Shown: positions 53,290 through 62,376 of the stretch, piece by piece | Layout of the letters: the number at the start of each line of letters is the position of its first letter | Position numbering within the stretch: position 1 is the stretch's first letter | NCBI GenBank assembly: GCA_016795245.1 | Contig: JAEUIA010000064.1 | Location: 62,001 to 126,000, forward strand | Reading direction: 5' to 3' | Origin: Planctomycetota bacterium | GTDB lineage: Bacteria; Planctomycetota; UBA1135; GCA-002686595 | Length of the DNA stretch: 64,000 bases | Translations under genes and position numbers: made by a program | Notes under the pieces: model-generated | Databases searched by the model: none | The model's input: the letters and a program-made list of their open reading frames with translations, nothing else | What the model was told of the DNA's origin: nothing

Positions 53290-55835
53290 CGATCTTCGCT
53301 GTGTGCGCGGCGCGAGACGAGGTTCGCGAGGAGTCTGTACGCGCCGGGCACGCCGGCGGGCAACTGTCGGAACAGGCTGATGCCGGTGTAGATGAAGCGT
53401 CCCTTCCCGTGGTCGCACGCGATCAACGCGCCGTTCAGAGGTTGTTCGCCGGGATCGTTCCAGGCGATCAGCGGTGTGTAGTGCGCATCGATGTCGCCTA
53501 CGAAGTACAGGCCGCGTTCCTGCACCCAGCCCTCGAAATCATGCGCCGTGAGAGCATTGGGCTCGTTCATCAGTGGATAGTCGGGTGCGAGAAACTTGGG
53601 CGGCGCTTCTTCGACCGTGACGCGGTTGCGCGTGAGCGAGAACGGATACGGACCGATGACGTTCGCGCTCATCACCAAGTCGCTGCCGTTCGTGTTGTAC
53701 TGCACAAGCAGCGTTCCGCCGCGCTCGACCCAGGCCAGCAGCGTCGATTGGAAGCGCGCGAGCGCCGCGACCGTGTTGTAGGCGCGGATGCCGGTCACGA
53801 TCGCATCGTACTTGTCCAGGTCTTCACCGCGCGCGGACGAGGGATCGATGCGCACCACGTTCAAGCCCAGTCGATAGAGTGCTTCGGGCACGTCGTCGCC
53901 GGCGCCATCGATGTAGCCGATGGTCTCGGCGTTCACGGTGACGTCCAGCGGCAACAAGTTGATCTCGGCCGGCGAGTACCAGGTCTGCGGCAGGATGTGC
54001 GGATAATCGATGACGTGCATCGTGCGGCTCGCCGTGCCTTGCGGCCCGGTGAAGCTCACGCTCGCCTTGCCGCCGGAGGCAACCCGCGTGCGGCGCAGTC
54101 CAATGTCGAGTGTGCGCCGATCACCGCGCTTCAAGCTTGTAATCGTCGGCGGGGAAGTTGCGACCGACCAGCCGTCGGGCAATGCGATCTGCAGCTCACC
54201 GCTCAGATCGGCCAGTGCTTCGATTTCGACAGAGACAGTTGTCTGGTCGGCGCGCACGATGGCTACAGGCTCGACGACACGGATGGAGGCGATCGGCGTG
54301 ATGACGACCGGTCGCGTGCGTTCACCCGCAACGCGATCGACCCACTTGTACATGGGTGATCTGGACCAGGGGATCACGAGTCCGTCAGAAAGCCTCAGGC
54401 CTCGCTTCCAGATCGATGTGTTCGATGTGGATGCGGGTTCTATGCCCGTGTATCCCGCTCTGATCGGGTGGTACAGGCCGTCATGGGGCGCCTCCAGCCA
54501 GTACGGTTGGTCGACCAACAGCCCGGCCGTCAGGGTACTGACATCTTCCCAGAGCATCGGGTGATTCGCCTCGAGAGTTCCCCGCGCTGGGAACCACGAC
54601 TCAGATGCCGGTTCAGGAACCAAATCGGAGAGCAACTTCCCAGGACGTCGCTGAAGCACGGAGTAGTCGATCTTCAGCCATTCTCCCACCGTACCCGCGG
54701 CGGCACGCGAAACATCGCACGTCGCTTCGATGGCGACGCCACAGGTCTGCAGGATCAAGTCGCGCGCAGCCGAGGCCTTGCGCATCGCCCAATCACGTTG
54801 CAGATCATCCGACGATGACAACTCGTCGAGTACGCGCACAACAGCTGAGATCTTCAGTGCGCTCAATTCAGGAGCCTGTGGCTGGAACGTATCGATCACA
54901 GCACGCAACGGTTCCAGTACACGCTGACCTCCACGCAAGCGCGCCCAGGTCGTCTCGATGCCGGAGAAGAGATCCGACGTCGGGCCCGCGACGCCCTTGT
55001 CGAGCCGCAGATACTCGAGGGATTCACCGCGCGTCTCGGCCGCGCCGAAACCCTGGCTCTTGTGCTGACTGCGGCTGCGACCGGCGAGCTCGGTGTAGCT
55101 CAAGCCGAGCAGCGGGTCGTACCCGCCGACATCGACGGTGACCCATTGCGTCGGATTCGCCTTGGCGTACGCCGCCAGGTCCCTGCGCCACCAGGTGCTG
55201 CCATTGAAGTACAGACGCTTCGTCTGCCACGGCTGCAATCCAGCCGCGACCTGCTCCGGGAACGCTTTCGGATCCGCCGCCATATCGAAAGCCTCCGCCG
55301 CCAGGATCGACGAGGCCGTGTGATGTCCATGGCCGCCGCTGCCGTCGCGGTCGAAGCGCGTGATGATCACGTCGGGCCGAAACGTGCGAATGACGCGCAC
55401 GACGTCGCTCAAGACCTCCTGCTTGCCCCACTTGGCGAAGGTCTCCTCGGCCGTCTTGCTGTAGCCGAAGTCGACGGCGCGCGTGAAGAATTGCTCGCCG
55501 CCGTCGATGCGCCGCGCTTCGAGCAGCTCCTGCGTGCGGATGATCCCGAGCGCATCGCCCAGCTCGGGTCCGATCAGGTTCTGTCCTCCGTCGCCGCGCG
55601 TCAGGCTCAAGTACGCCGTGCGCACTTGCAGACCGTTGGCGAGGTAGCTGATCAGCCGCGTGTTCTCGTCGTCGGGGTGAGCTGCAATGTACAAGGCGCT
55701 CCCCACGACTTCGAGTCCGTGCAGCGCGTGCAGGATCCGGGCGCTGTCGAGTTGCACCGGCGGTCGCTGTGCGTGAACCGGGGCGAGCAGGAAGAGTGGC
55801 AGCGCCAGGGCGCGGAGGACGATTCTCTGGATCAT
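53286..55835 (-). CDS. Large exported PIG-L family deacetylase-like protein
   Basis: 849 residues with a signal peptide (1-22). The PIG-L fold starts with the zinc motif AAHPDDE (His53, Asp56) followed by GHGHHTASS (about 163), so the deacetylase site is intact. The protein continues with a long C-terminal region (about 350-849). This has immunoglobulin-like or glutamine-amidotransferase-like domains, the ThuA/GATase-like strand VVRIDPSSARGEDLDKYDAIVTGIRAYNTVAAL being visible near 640. PIG-L enzymes remove acetyl groups from N-acetylglucosamine-like sugars. The stop overlaps the symporter start, so the product may be imported after deacetylation. Between about 54340 and 54930 the codon use is less GC-biased than in the rest, perhaps from recombination. 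Confidence 0.85.
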   Translation of the reverse strand: MIQRIVLRALALPLFLLAPVHAQRPPVQLDSARILHALHGLEVVGSALYIAAHPDDENTRLISYLANGLQVRTAYLSLTRGDGGQNLIGPELGDALGIIRTQELLEARRIDGGEQFFTRAVDFGYSKTAEETFAKWGKQEVLSDVVRVIRTFRPDVIITRFDRDGSGGHGHHTASSILAAEAFDMAADPKAFPEQVAAGLQPWQTKRLYFNGSTWWRRDLAAYAKANPTQWVTVDVGGYDPLLGLSYTELAGRSRSQHKSQGFGAAETRGESLEYLRLDKGVAGPTSDLFSGIETTWARLRGGQRVLEPLRAVIDTFQPQAPELSALKISAVVRVLDELSSSDDLQRDWAMRKASAARDLILQTCGVAIEATCDVSRAAAGTVGEWLKIDYSVLQRRPGKLLSDLVPEPASESWFPARGTLEANHPMLWEDVSTLTAGLLVDQPYWLEAPHDGLYHPIRAGYTGIEPASTSNTSIWKRGLRLSDGLVIPWSRSPMYKWVDRVAGERTRPVVITPIASIRVVEPVAIVRADQTTVSVEIEALADLSGELQIALPDGWSVATSPPTITSLKRGDRRTLDIGLRRTRVASGGKASVSFTGPQGTASRTMHVIDYPHILPQTWYSPAEINLLPLDVTVNAETIGYIDGAGDDVPEALYRLGLNVVRIDPSSARGEDLDKYDAIVTGIRAYNTVAALARFQSTLLAWVERGGTLLVQYNTNGSDLVMSANVIGPYPFSLTRNRVTVEEAPPKFLAPDYPLMNEPNALTAHDFEGWVQERGLYFVGDIDAHYTPLIAWNDPGEQPLNGALIACDHGKGRFIYTGISLFRQLPAGVPGAYRLLANLVSRRAHSEDR

Positions 55836-55995
55836 GAGCAGCGGCTACGCACGACGTTGGTCGATTGAGACAGGTCAGGCCGAGCGGACAGATTACGCGA
55901 TTGCGCCACCGATCGCGCGACGAACGAAGGTTGCACGAGAATCTTGCGGTGCTATCCCGCGAATCGACTGTAGCGAGTGTGTCGGTCGTCCACAG

Positions 55996-56268
55996 TCAGC
56001 GCAGACATACGATCGCAAGTGGCACGGCTAGCGCGACGAGGAACACAGCCGCTGATCCGCACCCGGCCTTGGACGCAGTACCCGCAAAGCGTTCTGGGTG
56101 CGCGACGCGCAACTCGCGTTCGATCGTCTCGACGACCTCCTTGGACTCCCTCAATCCCAGGCCGCTCACGTTGCGCAATTCCTTGATCGCTTCGATCTTG
56201 CGCCCCGCGTAGATCGCTTCGGTGATCGCGGTGCGTTGCTCGGGAGGCAGGATGGGGTTCGTCGTCAT
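55996..56268 (-). CDS. Ribosomal protein L12 C-terminal-domain-like protein with membrane anchor
   Basis: 90 residues from ATG 56268 (MTTNPILPPEQ); an earlier ATG at 56289 is possible. Residues 10-58 (QRTAITEAIYAGRKIEAIKELRNVSGLGLRESKEVVETIERELR) align to the ribosomal L7/L12 C-terminal domain, with the KIxxIKxxRxxTGLGLKEAKxxVE pattern. This is followed by a short linker and a C-terminal transmembrane helix (about 70-88). L12-CTD-like domains outside the ribosome appear in many bacteria (ylxR/DUF4190-associated proteins) and may bind or sense GTPases. Here the domain is membrane-tethered. The role is unknown. Confidence 0.75.
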   Translation of the reverse strand: MTTNPILPPEQRTAITEAIYAGRKIEAIKELRNVSGLGLRESKEVVETIERELRVAHPERFAGTASKAGCGSAAVFLVALAVPLAIVCLR

Positions 56269-56379
56269 GAGATACCGTGCCTGGATCAAAATCTCGTTAT
56301 TCGCAGCCGCTGGTAGCCGGCGGCGAGCCGAACTCCACCGTATCGATCGCGCGCGAGTTTGTCGTGCGACGATTTCGAT

Positions 56380-58419
56380 CTATGGTCTGTAGACATGGCC
56401 CGCCCGATAGGACGCGAGATGAAGATCGACTCGGGCTGTGAACGCCGGGTCGTTGGACGCCAGCGCCTGTGCGCGCGAGCGCTCGGCCGCGCGTACGGCC
56501 TCCTGGAAGCGGCCTTCCTCGGCGTGCAACACGGCGTAGATGAGCGACAGGATGTGATGCTCATCCCCGATCAACGCTCGCGCGCGATCGGCAGCAGTGC
56601 GCGCTTTTTCCAGGTTGCGCAACTTGGGGTCGGCCTGCACGGAGCGTATCCAAGCCAGCGTCAAGAGAGCATTCGCGTCGTTGGGGGCGATCGCGATCAG
56701 CCGCTCGTTGTACGCGAGTGCCGTCGCATCATCGCCGCGCATGCTCGCCACGGTGCCGAGCCCGCGCAGCGCGTCCACGTCATTCGCGTCGATTACGAGC
56801 AGCTTCTCGAAGATCGCTGCTGAGTCGGCGAGCCGCTGCGTGAGGCCGTAGAGCGTTCCGAGCTGCAGCAAAGTCGCTCGGAAACGCGGGTCCAGGCGTA
56901 GCGCGGACTCGAAAGCCTTCGCCGCTTCATCCGCCTTGCCGGTCCGAATGAGTGCGAGCCCGAGATTGTGGTAGGCGAGCACGGACTCACGCACGCCGAG
57001 CTCCGCACGGAACGCAGAGATCGCTTCCTCGATACGGTTCTCGCGACTGAGGAGCACACCCAAGCCCAGATGCGCGTTGGGCAATTTGGGCACGAGGGCC
57101 AGCGCCGCGGTCAGATGTTCGCGCGCGAGCTGCGGATCACTGTCGATCACGGCGTTGGCCAGGATCTGGTGCGCGAGCGCATTGCGCCCGTCGGCGACCT
57201 GGAGCATGTGTTCCGCGAGCGTGCGACTGTCCTTCCAGCGCAGCGCTTGCGCCCCGGCAGTCCACGCCAAGAGCAGGCTTGCGATCACCGCCAGACCCAT
57301 GAGCGGTGCGCGCCATGCGGGACGCCGTTCGATGAGCTCGCGTGCCGACATCACGACCATCAACGCCAGACCCACGGACGGCAAGTACGAATAGCGATCC
57401 GCCATCGATTGACCGCCGACCTGGACCAGTCCGAGCACGGGCACGAGCATCCCGATGAACCAACACCATCCGACGCTGAGCCAGGGGCGTTGCTTGCGCC
57501 AGGTCCAGACCGCGTACGTGATAATGCCGATGATGATCGCAGCATCGACGGGCAGGAGCGCGCTCTCGAACAGATCGAACGGGTAGTAGGCCGACAAGTC
57601 GGTCGGCCAGATGTGCTTCCCGAGGTAACGGACGAGTGCAACCGGCGCGTTGGCGAGTCGTTGCATGAACGAGATTCCCTGCGCCGTCGTCATCGCACCT
57701 TCGCCGCGCTGCACGACGTACGTCACGACGCAAGAGATCACGGACAGCGCCGCCAGCGGAATCTTCTCGCGCCAACGCCAGCCACCGCGCGCCAGCGGCC
57801 ACACGTCCAAGAGCAGGAGCAGGAACGGGAGCGTGACCAGCATCGGCTTGCTCATGAGTCCGGCTGCGAAGGCCAGGAAGAGGAGCACGTACCGCAGCGC
57901 CCCCGGCGATTCCGTCCAGCGTTTGTAGGCCAGCAGCGTGGCCCAGAAGAACACGCCCGACAAGACATCCTTGCGCTCCGAGATCCACACGACCGATTCG
58001 ACGCGCAAGGGATGGATCGCGAAGAGCAGCGCGACTACGAAACTCGCCCACAGCGAGCGCGTGAACCGCGTCAGCGTGACGAAGGCGAGCACGGCTGCGA
58101 GTGCGTGCAGCACGACATTCACTGCGTGATGGGCGGCAGGATTCACGCCGAACACCTGCACATCCAGCATGTGTGTCAACGTCGTCAACGGATGCCAGTT
58201 GCCCGCGTGCGCTCCGCTCCAGGCCCACACGAATCCGTCCCACGACAGCCCCGCGAGCACGTGCGCGTTCTTGAACACGTAATCGGGATCGTCGAGCAGG
58301 ATCCAGCCGTTGCCGATGGCCCCGCCGAAGGTCGCGAGCACCGCGACGACGAGGACGCAGCTGAGCAAGAGCCTGCGCCTGCTTTCGCTGTCCGTGGCCT
58401 GAATCCGCGACGGTTCCAT
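56380..58419 (-). CDS. TMTC-like TPR membrane protein (glycosyltransferase-type)
   Basis: 679 residues. The first 400 residues contain about ten hydrophobic segments with the PMT/TMTC-type N-terminal sequence LLDDPDYVFKNAHV followed by WHPLTTLTHMLDVQVFG and HPLRVESVVWISERKDVLSG, features of the TMTC/DUF1736-like integral membrane mannosyltransferase-like family. The C-terminal 280 residues hold TPR repeats (LGLALIRTGKADEAAKAFESALRLDP, LGVLLSRENRIEEAISAF and others). Members may transfer mannose to proteins or simply span the membrane with TPR scaffolds. The gene diverges from gdhA with about 180 bp between starts. Confidence 0.82.
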   Translation of the reverse strand: MEPSRIQATDSESRRRLLLSCVLVVAVLATFGGAIGNGWILLDDPDYVFKNAHVLAGLSWDGFVWAWSGAHAGNWHPLTTLTHMLDVQVFGVNPAAHHAVNVVLHALAAVLAFVTLTRFTRSLWASFVVALLFAIHPLRVESVVWISERKDVLSGVFFWATLLAYKRWTESPGALRYVLLFLAFAAGLMSKPMLVTLPFLLLLLDVWPLARGGWRWREKIPLAALSVISCVVTYVVQRGEGAMTTAQGISFMQRLANAPVALVRYLGKHIWPTDLSAYYPFDLFESALLPVDAAIIIGIITYAVWTWRKQRPWLSVGWCWFIGMLVPVLGLVQVGGQSMADRYSYLPSVGLALMVVMSARELIERRPAWRAPLMGLAVIASLLLAWTAGAQALRWKDSRTLAEHMLQVADGRNALAHQILANAVIDSDPQLAREHLTAALALVPKLPNAHLGLGVLLSRENRIEEAISAFRAELGVRESVLAYHNLGLALIRTGKADEAAKAFESALRLDPRFRATLLQLGTLYGLTQRLADSAAIFEKLLVIDANDVDALRGLGTVASMRGDDATALAYNERLIAIAPNDANALLTLAWIRSVQADPKLRNLEKARTAADRARALIGDEHHILSLIYAVLHAEEGRFQEAVRAAERSRAQALASNDPAFTARVDLHLASYRAGHVYRP

Positions 58420-58600
58420 GCCGACAATCGTTCAGGGCCTGCACCCAAGAATCCAGACAAGAATCGCGGAGCGATCTCCGACCGGTCGCTGGAACACGCG
58501 TTGCGATGGGCACAAGTCTGGATCGGATCGCCGCGATCGAGTAACTCGGGCCTCAGCGCTTCAGTCCGAGCGCGCGCGAACCCTCACTCAGGAGTCGAAC

Positions 58601-59950
58601 ATGTCGAAAGCCGTGCAGCAGGAAATCGAGCACTTCATGGAGGGCGTCGTGAACCGCAATCCCGATGAGCCGGAGTTCCAACAGGCCGTTCACGAGGTGG
58701 TCGAGAGCGTGATGCCGTTCTTGCTCGAGAACAAGAAATACAAGGAAGCCCGCGTGCTCGAACGCATGACGGAGCCCGACCGCGTGATCATCTTCGCGGT
58801 CCCGTGGGAGGACGATTCGGGGGAGTTTCGCATCAATCGCGCGTACCGCGTGCAGTTCAACAGCGCGATCGGACCGTACAAGGGCGGGTTGCGCTTTCAT
58901 CCCTCGGTCACCCTCAGCGTGCTGAAGTTCCTAGGCTTCGAACAGACCTTCAAGAACAGCCTTACCGGTCTGCCCATGGGCGGAGGCAAGGGTGGCTCGA
59001 ACTTCAACCCGAAGGGACGCAGTGATCGCGAGGTGATGCGCTTTTGCCAGTCGCTCATGACCGAGCTCTCGCGACACATCGGCGAGGATACGGACGTGCC
59101 GGCCGGCGACATCGGCGTAGGCACGCGCGAGATCAGCTACCTGTTCGGGCAGTACAAGCGCATGAGCAATCGCTTCACCGGCATTCTGACGGGCAAGGGA
59201 CTTTCGTTCGGCGGCAGTGCCGTGCGCAAGGAAGCCACCGGATACGGAGCCGTGTATTTCGCGGACGATGTCATGCAACACCACGGTGACGGTCTGAGCG
59301 GCAAGGTCGCAGTCGTCTCCGGATCCGGAAACGTGGCGCTCTACTGTATCGAGAAGCTCGTGCAGCTGGGCGCGAAAGTCGTCAGCGCATCGGACAGCGG
59401 GGGAACCGTGTACGACCCGCAAGGTATCGACCCGGACAAGCTCGCCTGGCTCAAGGACCTCAAGGAGAACCGTCGCGGGAGAGTCGCAGAGTACGCCGAG
59501 AAATTCGGCTGCGAATTTCGCGCGGACGCGACACCTTGGGACATCGAGTGCGACCTGGCGTTCCCGTGCGCGACACAGAACGAGCTCGACGCGACAGCCG
59601 CCCAACACCTCGCGAAGAACGGCGCCAAGCTGGTCGTCGAAGGCGCCAACATGCCGACGACAGCCGAAGCCATGACGGTCTTGCGCGAGGCCGGCGTGCT
59701 CGTGGCGCCCGCCAAGGCCGCGAATGCCGGTGGGGTCGCTGTGTCCGGACTGGAGCAGAGCCAAAATGCGCTGCGCATCTCCTGGCCGCGCGAGGAGGTC
59801 GACGAGCGCCTGAAGAAGATCATGAAAGAGATTCACCGCCGCTGCGTGGAGCACGGATCCACGAACGGCAAGGTCGACTACGTCCACGGCGCCAACGTCG
59901 CGGGCTTCGTCAAAGTCGCGGACGCGATGCTCAGTTACGGAATCGTCTAG
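58601..59950 (+). CDS. gdhA: NADP(H)-type glutamate dehydrogenase
   Basis: 449 residues from ATG 58601, seven bases after CAGGAG. This is the hexameric bacterial glutamate dehydrogenase: substrate-domain motifs GPYKGGLRFHPSV and LTGLPMGGGKGGSNF (catalytic Lys) lie early, and the nucleotide-binding GSGNVALYCIEKLVQLGAKVV follows in the second domain. The length is the usual 450. It makes or breaks glutamate from 2-oxoglutarate and ammonium with NADP(H), linking nitrogen assimilation and central metabolism. No regulator is adjacent. It converges with a small 2TM protein gene 33 bp downstream. Confidence 0.95.
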   Translation: MSKAVQQEIEHFMEGVVNRNPDEPEFQQAVHEVVESVMPFLLENKKYKEARVLERMTEPDRVIIFAVPWEDDSGEFRINRAYRVQFNSAIGPYKGGLRFHPSVTLSVLKFLGFEQTFKNSLTGLPMGGGKGGSNFNPKGRSDREVMRFCQSLMTELSRHIGEDTDVPAGDIGVGTREISYLFGQYKRMSNRFTGILTGKGLSFGGSAVRKEATGYGAVYFADDVMQHHGDGLSGKVAVVSGSGNVALYCIEKLVQLGAKVVSASDSGGTVYDPQGIDPDKLAWLKDLKENRRGRVAEYAEKFGCEFRADATPWDIECDLAFPCATQNELDATAAQHLAKNGAKLVVEGANMPTTAEAMTVLREAGVLVAPAKAANAGGVAVSGLEQSQNALRISWPREEVDERLKKIMKEIHRRCVEHGSTNGKVDYVHGANVAGFVKVADAMLSYGIV

Positions 59951-59983
59951 CTTCCTGCCGTCGCCAAACCCGCGGCCTGCGCC

Positions 59984-60268
59984 TCAATACTCACGCTTCA
60001 TGCGCTCCAACTCGGCGGCCACCATTCGCTCGCGCAAGCCCACACCGCTACCGGTTGCGAGGACGACGATGCCGTGCACGGCCAGGCCGATGCCCCAACC
60101 CATGAGCGGCATGAGATGCCAACGCGGGCCGCCCGTGAAGTGGTTGATGCCGAACAGGCCCAGATTCACGAGCACGTACACGAGCGCATGCACGTAGAAC
60201 CCGAGTTTGCGGTCGACGCGCCTGCGCGCCCGTTGCTCGATGTCACCGTCCGTCCACGAGTCCTTCAT
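59984..60268 (-). CDS. 2TM domain protein
   Basis: 94 residues from ATG 60268, which has GGGGAG six bases upstream; a longer in-frame start exists but lacks a good site. The 2TM domain (PF13239-type) shows RVDRKLGFYVHALVYVLVNLGLFGINH followed by GWGIGLAVHGIVVLATGSGVG, i.e. two membrane helices with a short loop (GGPRWHLMPLM). In planctomycetes and others such domains occur in sensor proteins and alone; the function is unknown. Converges with gdhA. Confidence 0.85.
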   Translation of the reverse strand: MKDSWTDGDIEQRARRRVDRKLGFYVHALVYVLVNLGLFGINHFTGGPRWHLMPLMGWGIGLAVHGIVVLATGSGVGLRERMVAAELERMKREY

Positions 60269-60420
60269 GTTCGCTCCCCGAATTCGAAGTTCGGCCTGTG
60301 ATCCGTGCCGCTTCAAGATCGTACCCGAGAACTTGGAATCCCGAACGACTCCGGAGCGTCGAACGAGCTGCACACAACAGGGGTTGCGGAGTCCGCAGGG
60401 GCCTTACCGAGATCGTGCGC

Positions 60421-61371
60421 TCACCGCGGCCAGAGCAGCGCGACGTACACGCCGTAGCCCAGCACGAGCAGGGCGCCCTCCCAGCGCTGCAGTCTGCGGC
60501 CGCTCCACAGGATCGGCAGCAGCAAGACTGCAAACGCGAGCGCGACGTAGTTGTCCGTCGTTCGAATTCCGTCACCGACCAATGGCCGCACGATCGAAGA
60601 CACGCCCAGGATGCCGAGCAGATTGAAGATGTTCGAACCGATGATGTTGCCCAGCGCGATGTCGGGCTCCTTCTTCAGTCCGGCGACGATGCACGTGACC
60701 AGTTCCGGCATGCTCGTGCCCAAGGAGACGATCGTCAGCCCGATCACGGCTTCGCTGATTCCGAAACTCCGCGCCAGGGTCACCGCCCCGTCCACGAGAT
60801 AGTGTGACCCGCCGGCCAACAGCGCGAGCCCGCCGCCGATGAAGAGCACGTCGCGCCATGGACTCCACGTCGGCTTGGGGGTGCCCAGCGCGTGCTCGGC
60901 TTCGGCCTGTACTGGAGACTTCAGCTTGCGTGCGATGAAAACGGTGAAGACCGTGTAGACGACGATTCCGGCTGCGAGAAACGCGCCCTCCGTGTTGCTG
61001 ATCTTCTGGTCCATCAACATCCAGGTCACGACCAGCGTCGCACCGATCATGATCGGTGTATCGATGCGCAAAATCTGAACCTGCACGTTCAACGGACAGA
61101 GCACCGCAGTCAGCCCGAGGATCATCCCGATGTTGAGGATGTTCGACCCGATGACATTCCCGATCGCGATGTCGCCCTGACCAGCAAACGCTGCATTCAC
61201 GCTCACGACCATCTCCGGCGCGCTCGTGCCGAACGCCACGACGGTCAATCCGACGACCAGCGGCGTCATGCCGAGGCGCAACGCCATCGCTGAGCTGCCG
61301 CGTACGAGGGCCTCGCCCCCGAAGTAGAGCAAGACGAGTCCCAGGAGGAGCAGGAGTACGGGTGTGATCAT
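60421..61371 (-). CDS. CaCA-family Ca2+/Na+ (or H+) antiporter, YrbG-like
   Basis: 316 residues, ten or so membrane helices. The two alpha-repeat motifs are intact: LVVGLTVVAFGTSAPEMVVSV in the first half and GLTIVSLGTSMPELVTCIV in the second. Each is followed by a GNIIGSNI-type segment (GNVIGSNILNIGMILG and GNIIGSNIFNLLGILG). This is the layout of YrbG/CaxA calcium-sodium exchangers, which move Ca2+ across the membrane against Na+. No substrate-specific residues beyond these are evident. It is the neighbour of the winged-helix regulator, 20 bases upstream on the same strand. Confidence 0.9.
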   Translation of the reverse strand: MITPVLLLLLGLVLLYFGGEALVRGSSAMALRLGMTPLVVGLTVVAFGTSAPEMVVSVNAAFAGQGDIAIGNVIGSNILNIGMILGLTAVLCPLNVQVQILRIDTPIMIGATLVVTWMLMDQKISNTEGAFLAAGIVVYTVFTVFIARKLKSPVQAEAEHALGTPKPTWSPWRDVLFIGGGLALLAGGSHYLVDGAVTLARSFGISEAVIGLTIVSLGTSMPELVTCIVAGLKKEPDIALGNIIGSNIFNLLGILGVSSIVRPLVGDGIRTTDNYVALAFAVLLLPILWSGRRLQRWEGALLVLGYGVYVALLWPR

Positions 61372-61391
61372 GGAGTGTTCAAGGCTTCGAA

Positions 61392-61802
61392 TTATCGTCG
61401 GGCTCGCCGCTTTGGCGTGCGCCGCGCTGAACCGGACTGCGGCTGGCCTCGAACTGAAATGGATGCGACTCGCGACCTGCGTGCGTGTGTCGCCAGGTCG
61501 ACCAGTTCGCGCACCGTTCGGTGCGATTCGAGCGGATGCCGCAGCGGCTTGTCGAGGTGCAGGTCGTAGCCGTTGCGCCGACCGTGCCGTTCACGCGTGA
61601 CCAGGCCCTCTTCCTCGAGGTCGGCCAGGATCTTCTGCACCGCGCGCTCGGTGATGCCCACGCGCGCCGCGACCTCGCGCAGGGTCTGCTCCGGGTTTCC
61701 CGCCAGGCACACCAGGACGTGCGCATGGTTCGAGAGGAACGTCCAGCTGTGCCCGCCGGCTGGGGCGGTGCGGCGAGAAGGGGGCTTGATGCGGCTTGAC
61801 AT
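61392..61802 (-). CDS. Winged-helix (MarR-like) transcription regulator
   Basis: 136 residues from ATG 61802 (MSSRIKPPS); an upstream in-frame start would read through the divergent purE gene. The helix-turn-helix [42 protein letters not shown] is a clear winged-helix domain (about 50-95), preceded by [18 protein letters not shown]. The C-terminal 35 residues are basic and disordered. The gene precedes the CaCA exchanger by 20 bp, so it may regulate that gene, its own promoter or purE. An operator-like inverted and direct repeat lies in the 5' region. Confidence 0.8.
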   Translation of the reverse strand: MSSRIKPPSRRTAPAGGHSWTFLSNHAHVLVCLAGNPEQTLREVAARVGITERAVQKILADLEEEGLVTRERHGRRNGYDLHLDKPLRHPLESHRTVRELVDLATHARRSRVASISVRGQPQSGSARRTPKRRARR

Positions 61803-61859
61803 ACGAACTGTGATTCGTGTATTCGTGTTCCATAGTAGCAACTGATCCGCAGTTTCCAA
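61803..61859 (-). promoter_or_regulatory. Promoter and operator-like repeats of the winged-helix gene
   Basis: On the minus strand TTGGAA (61859-61854) and TACTAT (61837-61832), separated by 16 bases, resemble a sigma-70 promoter about 30 bases upstream of the ATG. Between the -10 and the start lies ACACGAAT repeated directly twice (61828-61821 and 61820-61813; ATTCGTGT on the + strand). An inverted repeat, ACGAA-N6-TTCGT, sits at 61803-61818. Winged-helix regulators often bind such imperfect palindromes in their own promoter; the divergent purE start at 61873 lies close by. Unproven but compact. Confidence 0.4.
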
Positions 61860-61872
61860 GTCGATCCACGTC

Positions 61873-62376
61873 ATGAATTCATCCAAATCCGAAGGCGCCC
61901 CCCTGGTCGGCGTCGTCATGGGCAGCGCCTCCGATTGGCCGACGCTGAAGCACGCGGCCGATTGCCTCGTCGAGTTCGGAGTGCCTCACGAGGCGCGAGT
62001 GGTTTCCGCTCACCGCACGCCTGAACTCCTGAGGACCTACGCGCGCGAGGCCGAGTCGCGCGGACTGCGCTTTTTGATCGCAGGCGCAGGCGGTGCCGCT
62101 CACCTGCCCGGAATGCTCGCCGCCTGGACGGCGCTTCCGGTGCTGGGTGTGCCGGTCGAGAGCAAGATGCTGCGCGGCGTCGATTCGCTGTTGTCGATCG
62201 TGCAGATGCCCGCGGGAGTTCCGGTGGCGACCTTCGCGATCGGGGATCCGGGCGCACGCAACGCCGCGCTGTTCACAGTTCGCGCACTCGCGCGCGAATG
62301 GCCGGAATTGCGCAAGAAGCTCGACGCGTTTCACGAAGCGCAGGCGAGCAAGGTCCTCCAGGCGAAATTGCCGTGA
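61873..62376 (+). CDS. purE: N5-carboxyaminoimidazole ribonucleotide mutase
   Basis: 167 residues, the class I PurE length. Visible features: [13 protein letters not shown] (N-terminal substrate loop), SAHRTPELL with the catalytic His, [13 protein letters not shown] and the VPVESKML segment. It converts N5-CAIR to CAIR in purine synthesis, working with PurK, whose gene overlaps its stop (GTGA). The divergent neighbour is a winged-helix regulator, with an operator-like site in between. Confidence 0.95.
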   Translation: MNSSKSEGAPLVGVVMGSASDWPTLKHAADCLVEFGVPHEARVVSAHRTPELLRTYAREAESRGLRFLIAGAGGAAHLPGMLAAWTALPVLGVPVESKMLRGVDSLLSIVQMPAGVPVATFAIGDPGARNAALFTVRALAREWPELRKKLDAFHEAQASKVLQAKLP

